Of a stretch of DNA of 5,642 nucleotides, positions 1-4,824 are shown in pieces. The notes below the pieces were generated by a model, which was not told where the DNA came from, searched no databases, and was given only the letters and a program-made list of their open reading frames with translations. The stretch comes from VXNE01 sp964518405 (GTDB taxonomy: Bacteria > Pseudomonadota > Gammaproteobacteria > Pseudomonadales > Azotimanducaceae): assembly GCA_964518405.1 (NCBI GenBank), contig CAZFGB010000145.1, positions 1-5,642 on the forward strand, written 5' to 3'. Each line of letters begins with the position of its first letter. The stretch's first letter is position 1. The position numbers and the translations under genes were made by a program.

Positions 1-66
1 GTCCCCGTCCCTGAACAGGAGCCCGCGTTCGTGCTTCAGCACGATGAATTTCTGAACAAACAACAT
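1..66 (-). CDS. N-terminal fragment of a probable slipin/stomatin-like (SPFH/band 7) protein, cut by the window edge
   Basis: Only the first 22 codons are inside the window. They begin with ATG at 66-64 and stay open to base 1. The ATG is preceded by a strong AGGAGG ribosome site (79-74) with seven bases between, which is good evidence that this is a genuine start. The peptide has a short hydrophobic start followed by the stretch KHERGLLFRDGD. From memory, this resembles the start of bacterial slipins, where a conserved ERGLLFRDG-type segment precedes the SPFH domain. Slipins are membrane-anchored scaffold proteins that form oligomers at lipid microdomains. No SPFH domain is visible here, so the family call rests on this one motif. 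It lies on the same strand as the tRNA upstream, with about 340 bases between, and I found no convincing promoter there. The gene start is fairly sure; the product is moderately sure. Confidence 0.55.
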   Translation of the reverse strand, partial: MLFVQKFIVLKHERGLLFRDGD

Positions 67-405
67 GGCCTGCCCTCCTCTTCTCTCTCCAATGAATGCG
101 CCCGCTCCCACAACACCGTCGCGGACCGATGGTGCCGCCGTATCGGACGTACCGCGCGCGGCCAGCGCTCTTCCACCTCAAGCCCCTTGATGGGGATGAA
201 GCATCCAAGCTACGCCTCGCGAGCGATCCGCCGGACACGACAGCCGCTCACCTGGCACGAGCCAGGCCAGCCCACCCGTCGGCTCCGTCGTTGCTGCGCC
301 AACCCCTCAAGGCAGGCGCAGGGAACGGGCGCCCGTGTAACGAATAACGCTCGTTACCAGCGAAGCACGGTTATCAGCCGTGTGACCTCTTTACAGGAAG
401 TCGCT
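67..405. other. Non-coding gap between the tRNA and the slipin-like gene
   Basis: No convincing gene is seen in these 339 bases. The open frames crossing them have no family resemblance, and on one strand they read through the tRNA. The stretch holds the ribosome site of the slipin-like gene (74-79), a small perfect hairpin CCTGGC-ACGA-GCCAGG (251-266), and a tighter hairpin cluster at 325-382 listed separately. I found no sigma70 promoter with well-spaced boxes for the minus-strand gene, so its promoter is either weak or of another type. Confidence 0.6.
325..382. repeat. Cluster of consecutive inverted repeats just 3' of the tRNA
   Basis: Three inverted repeats lie almost end to end. They are a perfect 12-base palindrome ACGGGCGCCCGT (325-336), a perfect 7-bp stem GTAACGA/TCGTTAC with a 7-base loop (337-343 and 351-357), and a 5-bp stem CACGG/CCGTG with a 7-base loop (366-370 and 378-382). 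None is followed by a T-run on either strand, so they are not classic intrinsic terminators. On the minus strand they form the immediate 3' flank of the tRNA transcript. They could be processing structures, an operator, or decayed tRNA arms: the minus-strand loop of the third repeat reads CTGATAA, like a tRNA-Ile(GAT) anticodon loop. Confidence 0.55.
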
Positions 406-478
406 GTTGGAATGCCGGAATCGAACCGGCAACACCCAGTTCCCAAGACCGGTGCTCTACCTATTGAGCTAATTCCAC
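406..478 (-). tRNA. tRNA-Pro (anticodon TGG), atypical, no encoded CCA
   Basis: The minus strand folds as a canonical cloverleaf of 73 bases including the discriminator. The D-arm is GCTC/GAGC with an 8-base loop containing GG and ending in A. The anticodon arm is CCGGT/ACTGG with the 7-base loop CTTGGGA, placing anticodon TGG at 445-443 with G at position 37, as expected for proline tRNAs. The variable region is 5 bases. The T-arm is GCCGG/CCGGC with loop TTCGATT, the standard form. The acceptor stem has six pairs (2-71 to 7-66), but the first pair is a G:A mismatch, the discriminator is C rather than A, and no 3' CCA is encoded. The body resembles phage-type or accessory tRNA-Pro more than the usual proteobacterial one, which begins with a C1:G72 pair. 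It could be an accessory, horizontally acquired or decaying copy. The fold is near certain; function is less so. Confidence 0.85.
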
Positions 479-539
479 AGGTTGGGTGCGCACAGACCGC
501 TCGGTACACACCGTGCGATGGGTAGCGTGAGTGCGCCGG

Positions 540-558
540 GCGGGATTCGAGAACCCGC
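540..558 (-). other. T-arm-like hairpin, possible tRNA remnant
   Basis: On the minus strand, GCGGG and CCCGC enclose the 9-base loop TTCTCGAAT. This looks like a tRNA T-arm (loop TTCGAAT) carrying a two-base insertion. No matching D-arm or anticodon arm lies upstream of it on this strand, so it is not a working tRNA. Chance cannot be excluded in such GC-rich DNA, but it sits 62 bases upstream of a real tRNA on the same strand. Confidence 0.3.
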
Positions 559-618
559 GCCATCAGAACGCCGCACGCCGCCCAACCCCAGGTCGGACGA
601 GGCGTCAGCCTTGGCCCT

Positions 619-644
619 CGCCGCGCCGGAAACCCGGCGCGGCG
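619..644. repeat. Perfect 11-bp GC-only inverted repeat
   Basis: CGCCGCGCCGG (619-629) and CCGGCGCGGCG (634-644) are perfect complements around a 4-base AAAC loop. It lies 25 bases beyond the T-tract end of the small-RNA terminator. There is no T-run on either side, so it would not act as a standard intrinsic terminator by itself. It could be a backup stop or pause site for minus-strand transcription, or a boundary between the small-RNA unit and the tRNA. The remainder of 479-669 shows no gene and no clear tRNA promoter. Confidence 0.6.
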
Positions 645-669
645 CGATTCAGATACTTCTCCAAGCCAT

Positions 670-703
670 AAAAAAAGCCCTGTTCGTCTTACCGACCAGG
701 GCT
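670..703 (-). terminator. Intrinsic terminator of the small RNA unit
   Basis: On the minus strand, AGCCCTGGTCG (703-693) pairs with CGAACAGGGCT (686-676) with one mismatch around a 6-base loop, and is followed by an uninterrupted run of T (676-670). This is a textbook Rho-independent terminator for leftward transcription. On the plus strand the stem is followed by only CTTTT, so rightward termination would be weaker. Its placement closes a unit opened by the promoter at 951-924. Confidence 0.9.
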
Positions 704-919
704 CTTTTCCCTGGAAGGTCGAAAACGCCGCCTTCCAGGAACTGCTTCAAGGAAAGTCAACGCACCGTCGTTGTGTCCTCGCACGCGAGCCCACCACCGC
801 AGTCCATGGACTGCGACGGTAGCGCCGCACTTGGCAAATGGGCGCCGAGAGAGCGCTTTGCTGCTGCCAAAATCACTGAATTCACGTCCCCGAAAGTCCG
901 CTTGTCCCGATGGAAGGCG
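670..919 (-). ncRNA. Structured small non-coding RNA, 6S RNA-like candidate
   Basis: A near-consensus promoter and an intrinsic terminator bracket about 250 bases with no convincing reading frame. The core (919-729, about 190 nt) closes on itself: CGCCTTCCA (919-911) pairs with TGGAAGGCG (737-729), and after a 2-base bulge GGGAC (908-904) pairs with GTTCC (742-738). Inside are TTGGCA/TGCCAA (870-865 and 836-831) and a long apical hairpin. In that hairpin CTACCGTCGCAG (822-811) pairs with CTGCGGTGGTGG (802-791), and its tip is an 18-base perfect palindrome (798-815). End-to-end pairing, an apical hairpin and a length near 190 nt are the design of 6S RNA, the RNA polymerase sigma70-holoenzyme regulator. 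The 3' arm also carries CGACG followed by a CCTTGAA segment, as in enterobacterial 6S RNA. Against this, the usual zapA neighbour is absent and several familiar 6S segments are not found. An RNA gene is likely; 6S identity is about 35-40 percent. Confidence 0.65.
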
Positions 920-923
920 CGCG

Positions 924-951
924 AGTATAGGAGCATCTCACGGCTTGTCAA
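924..951 (-). promoter_or_regulatory. Sigma70-type promoter of the small RNA
   Basis: The minus strand carries a perfect -35 box TTGACA (951-946), a 16-base spacer and a -10 box TATACT (929-924, five of six consensus bases). Transcription should begin near 919-916, exactly where the 5' strand of the RNA closing stem begins. The -35 box lies inside the last codons of the ankyrin gene, so the small RNA can be made independently of it. Confidence 0.85.
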
Positions 952-2077
952 CACTTCCGTTGGCACCGTGCTCTCGAAGCCGCGTGACAGCCGACCGGCT
1001 GTTCCGCCATTGGGGTCCATCGGCGAACGCGAGGGCGAAATCGAGCGGCGTAACGTCGCGCACCTGTCCCTCGCAGTTGGATGCGCCCATGGTCTCGAAT
1101 TGCACGCTGGCGCGTAGCGTCAGGTCCACGCCGTGCGCCAGCAACAGTTCGAGAAAGGCCAGGCAGTGACCGCCGGGCGAGATAGCCGACCAGGATGCGA
1201 CGGTGTGAAAGATCGGGCTCTGGCCGTCGCTGCCCCCGGCGCGCGCGTTGATATCAGCGCCGCGTGCCAACAGCAGTCGCCCCATCTCGACCTCATTGTA
1301 GTCAGCGGCGATGTGAAGCAGGGTCGGCCCGGGACGGTTGAACGGGAGCCACAGGTAGTCGACCTCCTCGAAGCGCCGATGCACGAGTTCGGGGTCTGCA
1401 TCGAGCTGCGCCGCCAGCAAATCGATACGGCCGCGATGGATCGCCATCACCGCCTCGGGCTGATTGTGCTCCGCGCCGGCGTCGAGCAGCAACTCGACGA
1501 CGTCATGCTTTTCGGCGGTGCGCGCATAGGTCCCCATGGCCATATGCAGCGGCGTCTCGCCGCCCGCTTCGAGATTGGGGTCGGCGCCGAGCTCAAGCAG
1601 CAGCGCCACCGTGTCCGGCGCTTCGTTCAGCATTTCGGTCGCCGCAAGCAGCGGTGTGCCGACATAGGAGCTGTCTTCCACCGTCGCGGCGTTCACATCG
1701 GCGCCATGTTCGACGAGCAGGCGAACCATGTCGGTCCTGCCCATCGCGGCCGCGCGAAAAAGCGCCCTTGGCGCCTGGGCCAGGCGCGGCTCCCGGGCCA
1801 GCATCGCTCTTGCGACGTCGATGTCACCGTTGTTGGCCGCGGCGACGAATGCGCCGACGGATTCCACGAGGAACGTCTTGAGCCTGGCCCAGCTCGCGAA
1901 GCCGAGTTCGCGCGAGATGACGAGTTGGGCGTCGTTGAGTTTGAAGTTCGCCCTGTCCTTGACGTATGGCGCGATGCGCTCGAGCGCGGTCCCGTCGTTG
2001 TCGCGGACGGACTTCAGCAGTGACTTTGCCTGCTTCTTGAGGTTTTCCAGGCTTGAACCTGGATATCGGGTAGTCAT
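938..2077 (-). CDS. Ankyrin-repeat protein (379 aa)
   Basis: The start is ATG at 2077-2075 with a very strong ribosome site, AAAGGAGGT (2090-2082), four bases away. Residues about 9-70 form an N-terminal segment (LKKQAKSLLK, then AQLVISRELGFASWARLK) that I recall at the front of many bacterial ankyrin proteins. Ankyrin-type repeats follow from about residue 74 to 373. The clearest are RLLVEHGADVNA (119-130), LLLELGADPN (159-168), GETPLHMAM (173-181) with LLLDAGAEHN, PTLLHIAADYNEVEMGRLLL (251-270) with ARGADINAR, and LLLAHGVDL. There is no signal peptide and no membrane segment, so it is probably cytoplasmic. Ankyrin repeats bind proteins; the partner cannot be read from sequence. It is transcribed away from the SDR, and its 3' end hosts the small-RNA promoter. 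The long plus-strand open frame opposite it is a GC-driven shadow. Confidence 0.92.
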   Translation of the reverse strand: MTTRYPGSSLENLKKQAKSLLKSVRDNDGTALERIAPYVKDRANFKLNDAQLVISRELGFASWARLKTFLVESVGAFVAAANNGDIDVARAMLAREPRLAQAPRALFRAAAMGRTDMVRLLVEHGADVNAATVEDSSYVGTPLLAATEMLNEAPDTVALLLELGADPNLEAGGETPLHMAMGTYARTAEKHDVVELLLDAGAEHNQPEAVMAIHRGRIDLLAAQLDADPELVHRRFEEVDYLWLPFNRPGPTLLHIAADYNEVEMGRLLLARGADINARAGGSDGQSPIFHTVASWSAISPGGHCLAFLELLLAHGVDLTLRASVQFETMGASNCEGQVRDVTPLDFALAFADGPQWRNSRSAVTRLREHGANGSVDKP

Positions 2078-2329
2078 GAAGACCTCCTTTCATCAGCCCA
2101 ATATCCGCGCCTTGGACAGAAAAGAGGATCGTGTCGTATCGCTCTACAACCAGATGGGCATGGCCCTACCCGCGGATCAGGTGCGCTCTGGCGCGCACTC
2201 GTTCACCGTAACGCTATCCATGGATGCCTGCAACAGGTGTCGAATCCTGCTTGCGATTTGATCGATCCGGCCTTGGGTATGATGCGAACGAAACGTCTCC
2301 GAACACCCGCGAACGGGCACGCTGCGCAA
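2078..2329. promoter_or_regulatory. Divergent intergenic region between the ankyrin and SDR genes
   Basis: About 250 bases separate the two divergent starts, so promoters for both directions should lie here. The parts I can see are the ankyrin ribosome site (2082-2090), an inverted repeat GTGCGC/GCGCAC with a 6-base loop (2181-2186 and 2193-2198), and a -10-like TATGAT (2278-2283) about 47 bases ahead of the chosen SDR start. No -35 box sits at a proper distance from that -10. I could not identify a convincing ankyrin promoter. The central repeat is a possible operator, but nothing shows what would bind it. Confidence 0.4.
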
Positions 2330-3112
2330 ATGCACGACTTTCCAATGCGTTACGGCCACTGGGCTGTGGTCGCAGGGGCTTCCGAGGGCCTTGGCGCGGC
2401 GTTTGCGGCCGAACTCGCCGGGCGTGGAATGCACCTCCTGCTGATCGCGCGTCGCGGCGACGTACTTCAAGCGGTCGCCGACGGGCTACGCCGGGATCAC
2501 GGCATCGAAGTTCGAATTCTGGTGCTGGATCTCACGAGCCCGGATCTCGCCGAGGCACTTGCGGATGCCACGGCCGATCTCGAATTGGGCGTGATCGTCT
2601 ACAACGCCGCATTCGTGCCGGTGGCCAGCTTTCTCGACCTCGAAGATGAAGCCCTCGATCAACTCATGGGCGTCAATGTGCAGGGTCCGGTCAAATTCCT
2701 GCGCGCGCTGCTGCCTTCCATGCGCGAGCGCGGGCGGGGCGCGGTGGTGCTGATGTCGTCGCTCGCCGGAATGCAGGGTTCCCCCCGCATCGCCACCTAT
2801 GCCGCCAGCAAGGCATTCAACACCGTGCTCGGCGAGAGCCTCTGGCACGAATTGCGCGAACATGGCATCGACGTCGTGGTTTCCTGCGCGGGCGCGATCA
2901 CCACGCCACGCTACCTCAACTCGACCAGCCGGATTCCTCCCGGGACAATGACGCCCGACGCGGTGGCGCGTGAGACGCTGGATGCACTGGGCAAGGGCCC
3001 GCGCGTGGTGCCGGGCGCCCTGAACCGCTTCTTTGCGGTGCTCTTCGATCGGCTGCTGCCGCGCAGGACGGCGATCCGGCTCATGGCCGAGAATACGAAA
3101 GACCTGACGTGA
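2330..3112 (+). CDS. Short-chain dehydrogenase/reductase (SDR family), 260 aa
   Basis: This is a classical SDR with a Rossmann fold and NAD(P)-dependent oxidoreduction of a keto/alcohol group. In the 260-residue form, the cofactor glycine motif is AGASEGLG (15-22), and arginines 41-42 after the second strand favour NADPH. NAA (92-94) stands for the usual NAG, and the catalytic residues are N116, S144, Y157 and K161 in YAASK. The overall style, with EGLG, a basic residue pair after strand two and a cytosolic C-terminus, recalls the 17-beta-HSD/3-ketoacyl reductase branch, but the substrate is not readable. The ATG at 2330 is chosen because the SDR fold begins within ten residues. In-frame ATGs at 2237, 2279 and 2282 would add tails without family similarity, and those at 2279/2282 overlap a -10-like box. 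No good ribosome site supports any of them. The stop overlaps the next gene start by four bases. Confidence 0.9.
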   Translation: MHDFPMRYGHWAVVAGASEGLGAAFAAELAGRGMHLLLIARRGDVLQAVADGLRRDHGIEVRILVLDLTSPDLAEALADATADLELGVIVYNAAFVPVASFLDLEDEALDQLMGVNVQGPVKFLRALLPSMRERGRGAVVLMSSLAGMQGSPRIATYAASKAFNTVLGESLWHELREHGIDVVVSCAGAITTPRYLNSTSRIPPGTMTPDAVARETLDALGKGPRVVPGALNRFFAVLFDRLLPRRTAIRLMAENTKDLT

Positions 3113-4194
3113 CGGATCACCTGGCAGGGTTCTTTGTGCCCTGGCTCGTCTACGCCGCGATCTTCGGGCTGCATCTCGCACTCCCTGCCCGCCGCGTCGA
3201 CGGGTACGTGCGTGACGAAAGGAGCGGCGCGCTATTGCGTTACCGGCTCAACGGCCCGTTGGTGTTCGCCGTCAGCATGGCTCTCTGGTTGGCCGCCGGC
3301 TACAGCGGGATCATGCCGTGGGACTGGCTCTGGCAGCACCGCTGGTCTGGCGTCGCGGGCGCTTGCGTGCTCAGCCTGGCGATGACCGCCGCCGTCGTGT
3401 TGTCGGCTCCGGTCCGGGGGCGTTCCGTGTGGGCGGATCTCTATTTCGGACGTCGCGCAAACCCGCAGATGTTCCGGGTCCGTGCCGACGCCAAGATGCT
3501 CCTCTACCTGGTCGGCGCGATCTATCTCGAACTCAACCTGCTCTCGTTCGCAGCGCACCACTTCCTTGCCTATCCCGACGAACCCTCCCCCGGCGTCGTC
3601 CTCCACGTCGCCCTCTTCACCTGGTTCATCTGCGATTACCTCGTGTTCGAGCGCGTCCACCTCTACACCTACGACTTCGTCGCAGAGCGTTTGGGCTTCA
3701 AGCTCGTCTGGGGTTGCCTGACCTGGTACCCCTACTTCTACGCGGTGGGCCTCTGGGCCGTGGCGGACCTGCCCAACCCGCAAACGCCCGCCTGGCTGCT
3801 CGTCGTATCAGCCGTCATCTTCTTCGCCGGGTGGACGCTGGCCCGCGGCTCGAACATGCAGAAGTTCGCATTCAAGCGGAACCCGGACCACGTGTTCCTG
3901 GGACAGATTCCCGCCAAGGTCTTCTCCGACGGCGAGCACAGCGTGCTCTACAGCGGCTTCTGGGGCGTGTCGAGGCACGTGAATTACCTGGGCGAGTTCC
4001 TCATGGCCTGCGGTCTGGCGCTCTCACTCGGCTGGCCGCTGGTACTCGGTCCGTGGCTCTACCCACTCTACTACGTGGCGCTGCTCGTTCCGCGCGAACG
4101 GAACGACGATCGGCGCTGCGTGAAGAAGTACGGGCCGCTCTGGGAACAGTATCGGCGGCAGGTGCCCTGGCGCATCGTGCCGGGGATCTATTGA
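3109..4194 (+). CDS. ERG4/ERG24-family membrane sterol reductase (C14/C7/C24-type double-bond reductase), 361 aa
   Basis: This multi-pass inner-membrane protein is related to eukaryotic delta-14 sterol reductase, the lamin B receptor and DHCR7, which use NADPH to reduce a sterol ring double bond. Conserved signatures are visible in order: FGRRANP (113-119), the WGCLTWYPYFY segment (201-211), NMQKFAFKRNP (249-259), GFWGVSRHVNYLGE (283-296), and the C-terminal block RNDDRRCVKKYGPLWEQY (331-348) ending PWRIVPGIY. The last two form the NADPH and active-site region in this family. About eight to ten hydrophobic segments run from residue 8 to 327. At 361 residues it is shorter than many family members (over 400), mostly at the N-terminus. 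A GTG start is used, sharing GTGA with the SDR stop, which implies translational coupling. Homologues occur in a few bacteria, with a Methylomicrobium enzyme structurally characterised. The substrate here could be a sterol or another polycyclic or isoprenoid lipid. Confidence 0.93.
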   Translation: MTDHLAGFFVPWLVYAAIFGLHLALPARRVDGYVRDERSGALLRYRLNGPLVFAVSMALWLAAGYSGIMPWDWLWQHRWSGVAGACVLSLAMTAAVVLSAPVRGRSVWADLYFGRRANPQMFRVRADAKMLLYLVGAIYLELNLLSFAAHHFLAYPDEPSPGVVLHVALFTWFICDYLVFERVHLYTYDFVAERLGFKLVWGCLTWYPYFYAVGLWAVADLPNPQTPAWLLVVSAVIFFAGWTLARGSNMQKFAFKRNPDHVFLGQIPAKVFSDGEHSVLYSGFWGVSRHVNYLGEFLMACGLALSLGWPLVLGPWLYPLYYVALLVPRERNDDRRCVKKYGPLWEQYRRQVPWRIVPGIY

Positions 4195-4207
4195 CCGGAG
4201 GTACGGC

Positions 4208-4237
4208 AGGACATACCCGCAAGCGAATGGGTATGCT
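4208..4237 (+). promoter_or_regulatory. Weak candidate promoter for the peroxiredoxin gene
   Basis: AGGACA (4208-4213) and TATGCT (4232-4237) are 18 bases apart and each matches four of six consensus bases. The context GGGTATG is the same as at the SDR -10 candidate (2275-2281). Transcription from here would start about 25 bases before the ATG at 4269. The match is weak, and the gene may simply be read from the SDR promoter. Confidence 0.3.
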
Positions 4238-4268
4238 CTCCAGTAAAGTCGAATCCCAAATCTCGAAT

Positions 4269-4742
4269 ATGGCTTCGCGCAGCACGAAACTCAGGATCGG
4301 CGACCAGGCGCCCGAATTCAGCCTGCCAGCGGCGGGCGGCGAGACCTTTTCACTCGATTCCCTGCGCGGCCGCAAGGTCGTGCTGTTCTTCTATCCCATG
4401 GACGAGTCGCCGGGTTGCACAGCGCAGGCTCGCGGGTTCCGCGATCACTACGACGAGTTCGTCGCATCCGGTGCGGAGGTCGTAGGCATCAATAGTGGCC
4501 GGGTCGCATCGCACCAGCGATTTGCCGATCATCACTCGCTGCCCTACCCTGTCCTGAGCGATCCCGGCAACAGGGTTCGCGGCCTGTACGGCGGGTTCAC
4601 CGGGCCGATCCCCGGGCGGGTCACCTACCTCGTGGATGAGAACGGCATCGTGCGCGACATGTTCTCGTCGATTTTCCGGCCGCTGGAACACATACGCCGC
4701 GCCCGGGAATGGGTCAGGTTGGAAACGAGCCAAAGCGATTAA
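4269..4742 (+). CDS. Bcp/PrxQ-type peroxiredoxin with a single cysteine, 157 aa
   Basis: This is a thioredoxin-fold thiol peroxidase that reduces peroxides through an active-site cysteine. The N-terminal GDQAPEFSLP (11-20) and the catalytic pattern P43-x3-S47-x2-C50 in FYPMDESPGCTAQA are typical of the Bcp/PrxQ group, as are LSDPG (96-100) and GRVTYLVDENG (116-126), with R117 the likely active-site arginine. In Escherichia coli Bcp a resolving cysteine lies five residues after the catalytic one; here that position is R55, and C50 is the only cysteine. The enzyme must therefore act by a 1-Cys route with an external thiol. The start at 4269 places the domain at the usual position; an in-frame ATG at 4227 would add 14 residues. 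Neither has a close ribosome site (GGAGG at 4197-4201 is too far upstream). The frame is open far upstream into the sterol reductase gene, which is only overlap. It may be co-transcribed with that gene. Confidence 0.9.
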   Translation: MASRSTKLRIGDQAPEFSLPAAGGETFSLDSLRGRKVVLFFYPMDESPGCTAQARGFRDHYDEFVASGAEVVGINSGRVASHQRFADHHSLPYPVLSDPGNRVRGLYGGFTGPIPGRVTYLVDENGIVRDMFSSIFRPLEHIRRAREWVRLETSQSD

Positions 4743-4749
4743 TCTCCGG

Positions 4750-4787
4750 CGCGAAGGGGCTGTCGGCTCCTCCCCGACGGCTTCGCG
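4750..4787 (+). terminator. Strong two-part hairpin after the peroxiredoxin gene, terminator candidate
   Basis: CGCGAAG (4750-4756) pairs with CTTCGCG (4781-4787). Inside it CTGTCGG (4760-4766) pairs with CCGACGG (4774-4780) with one G:T pair, around a 7-base loop. Together this is a 14-bp stem with a 3-base bulge, starting eight bases after the stop codon. No proper T-run follows; the next bases are GTTACAATTT. It could terminate with help, protect the 3' end of the mRNA, or insulate the peptidase promoter that begins right behind it. Confidence 0.5.
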
Positions 4788-4789
4788 GT

Positions 4790-4795
4790 TACAAT
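4790..4795 (+). promoter_or_regulatory. -10-like element upstream of the M28 peptidase gene
   Basis: TACAAT matches five of six -10 consensus bases and lies 29 bases before the ATG at 4825. No recognisable -35 box exists 16-18 bases upstream, because that space is taken by the hairpin loop. Initiation would be near 4802, giving a leader of about 23 bases. Confidence 0.4.
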
Positions 4796-4824
4796 TTCCA
4801 TTCACCCATTCCGGCATCAAGACC

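Noticed and set aside
534..640. Possible long-arm tRNA (Ser/Leu/Sec type) closed by GCGCCGG and CCGGCGC on the minus strand
   Set aside because: There is no D-arm, no plausible anticodon arm, and the T-loop has an insertion; the acceptor-like blocks can be explained by the GC-only hairpin.
798..815. 18-base perfect palindrome as a protein-binding operator
   Set aside because: It is explained as the tip of the apical hairpin in the small RNA, with flanking bases continuing the same helix.
757..1020. Minus-strand 87-codon open frame inside the small RNA region
   Set aside because: It starts within the ankyrin gene in another frame, spans the small-RNA promoter, and would need translation through the strong RNA hairpins; no ribosome site or homology was seen.
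482..1117. Plus-strand open frames crossing the tRNA flank, the terminator and the small RNA
   Set aside because: They run through structured RNA signals on the other strand and show no family features.
1133..2023. Long plus-strand open frame (296 codons) opposite the ankyrin gene
   Set aside because: It is antisense to a gene with a strong ribosome site and clear repeats; its protein is arginine- and glycine-rich with no family resemblance, as expected of a shadow frame in GC-rich DNA.
2237..2329. Longer N-terminus for the SDR from ATG 2237, 2279 or 2282
   Set aside because: The extra residues do not belong to the SDR fold and have no ribosome site; 2279 and 2282 overlap a -10-like box.
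3318..4268. The peroxiredoxin frame stays open far upstream, which could suggest a 474-residue fusion protein
   Set aside because: The upstream part lies out of frame inside the sterol reductase gene and has the arginine-rich composition of a shadow; the peroxiredoxin domain begins at about 4300.
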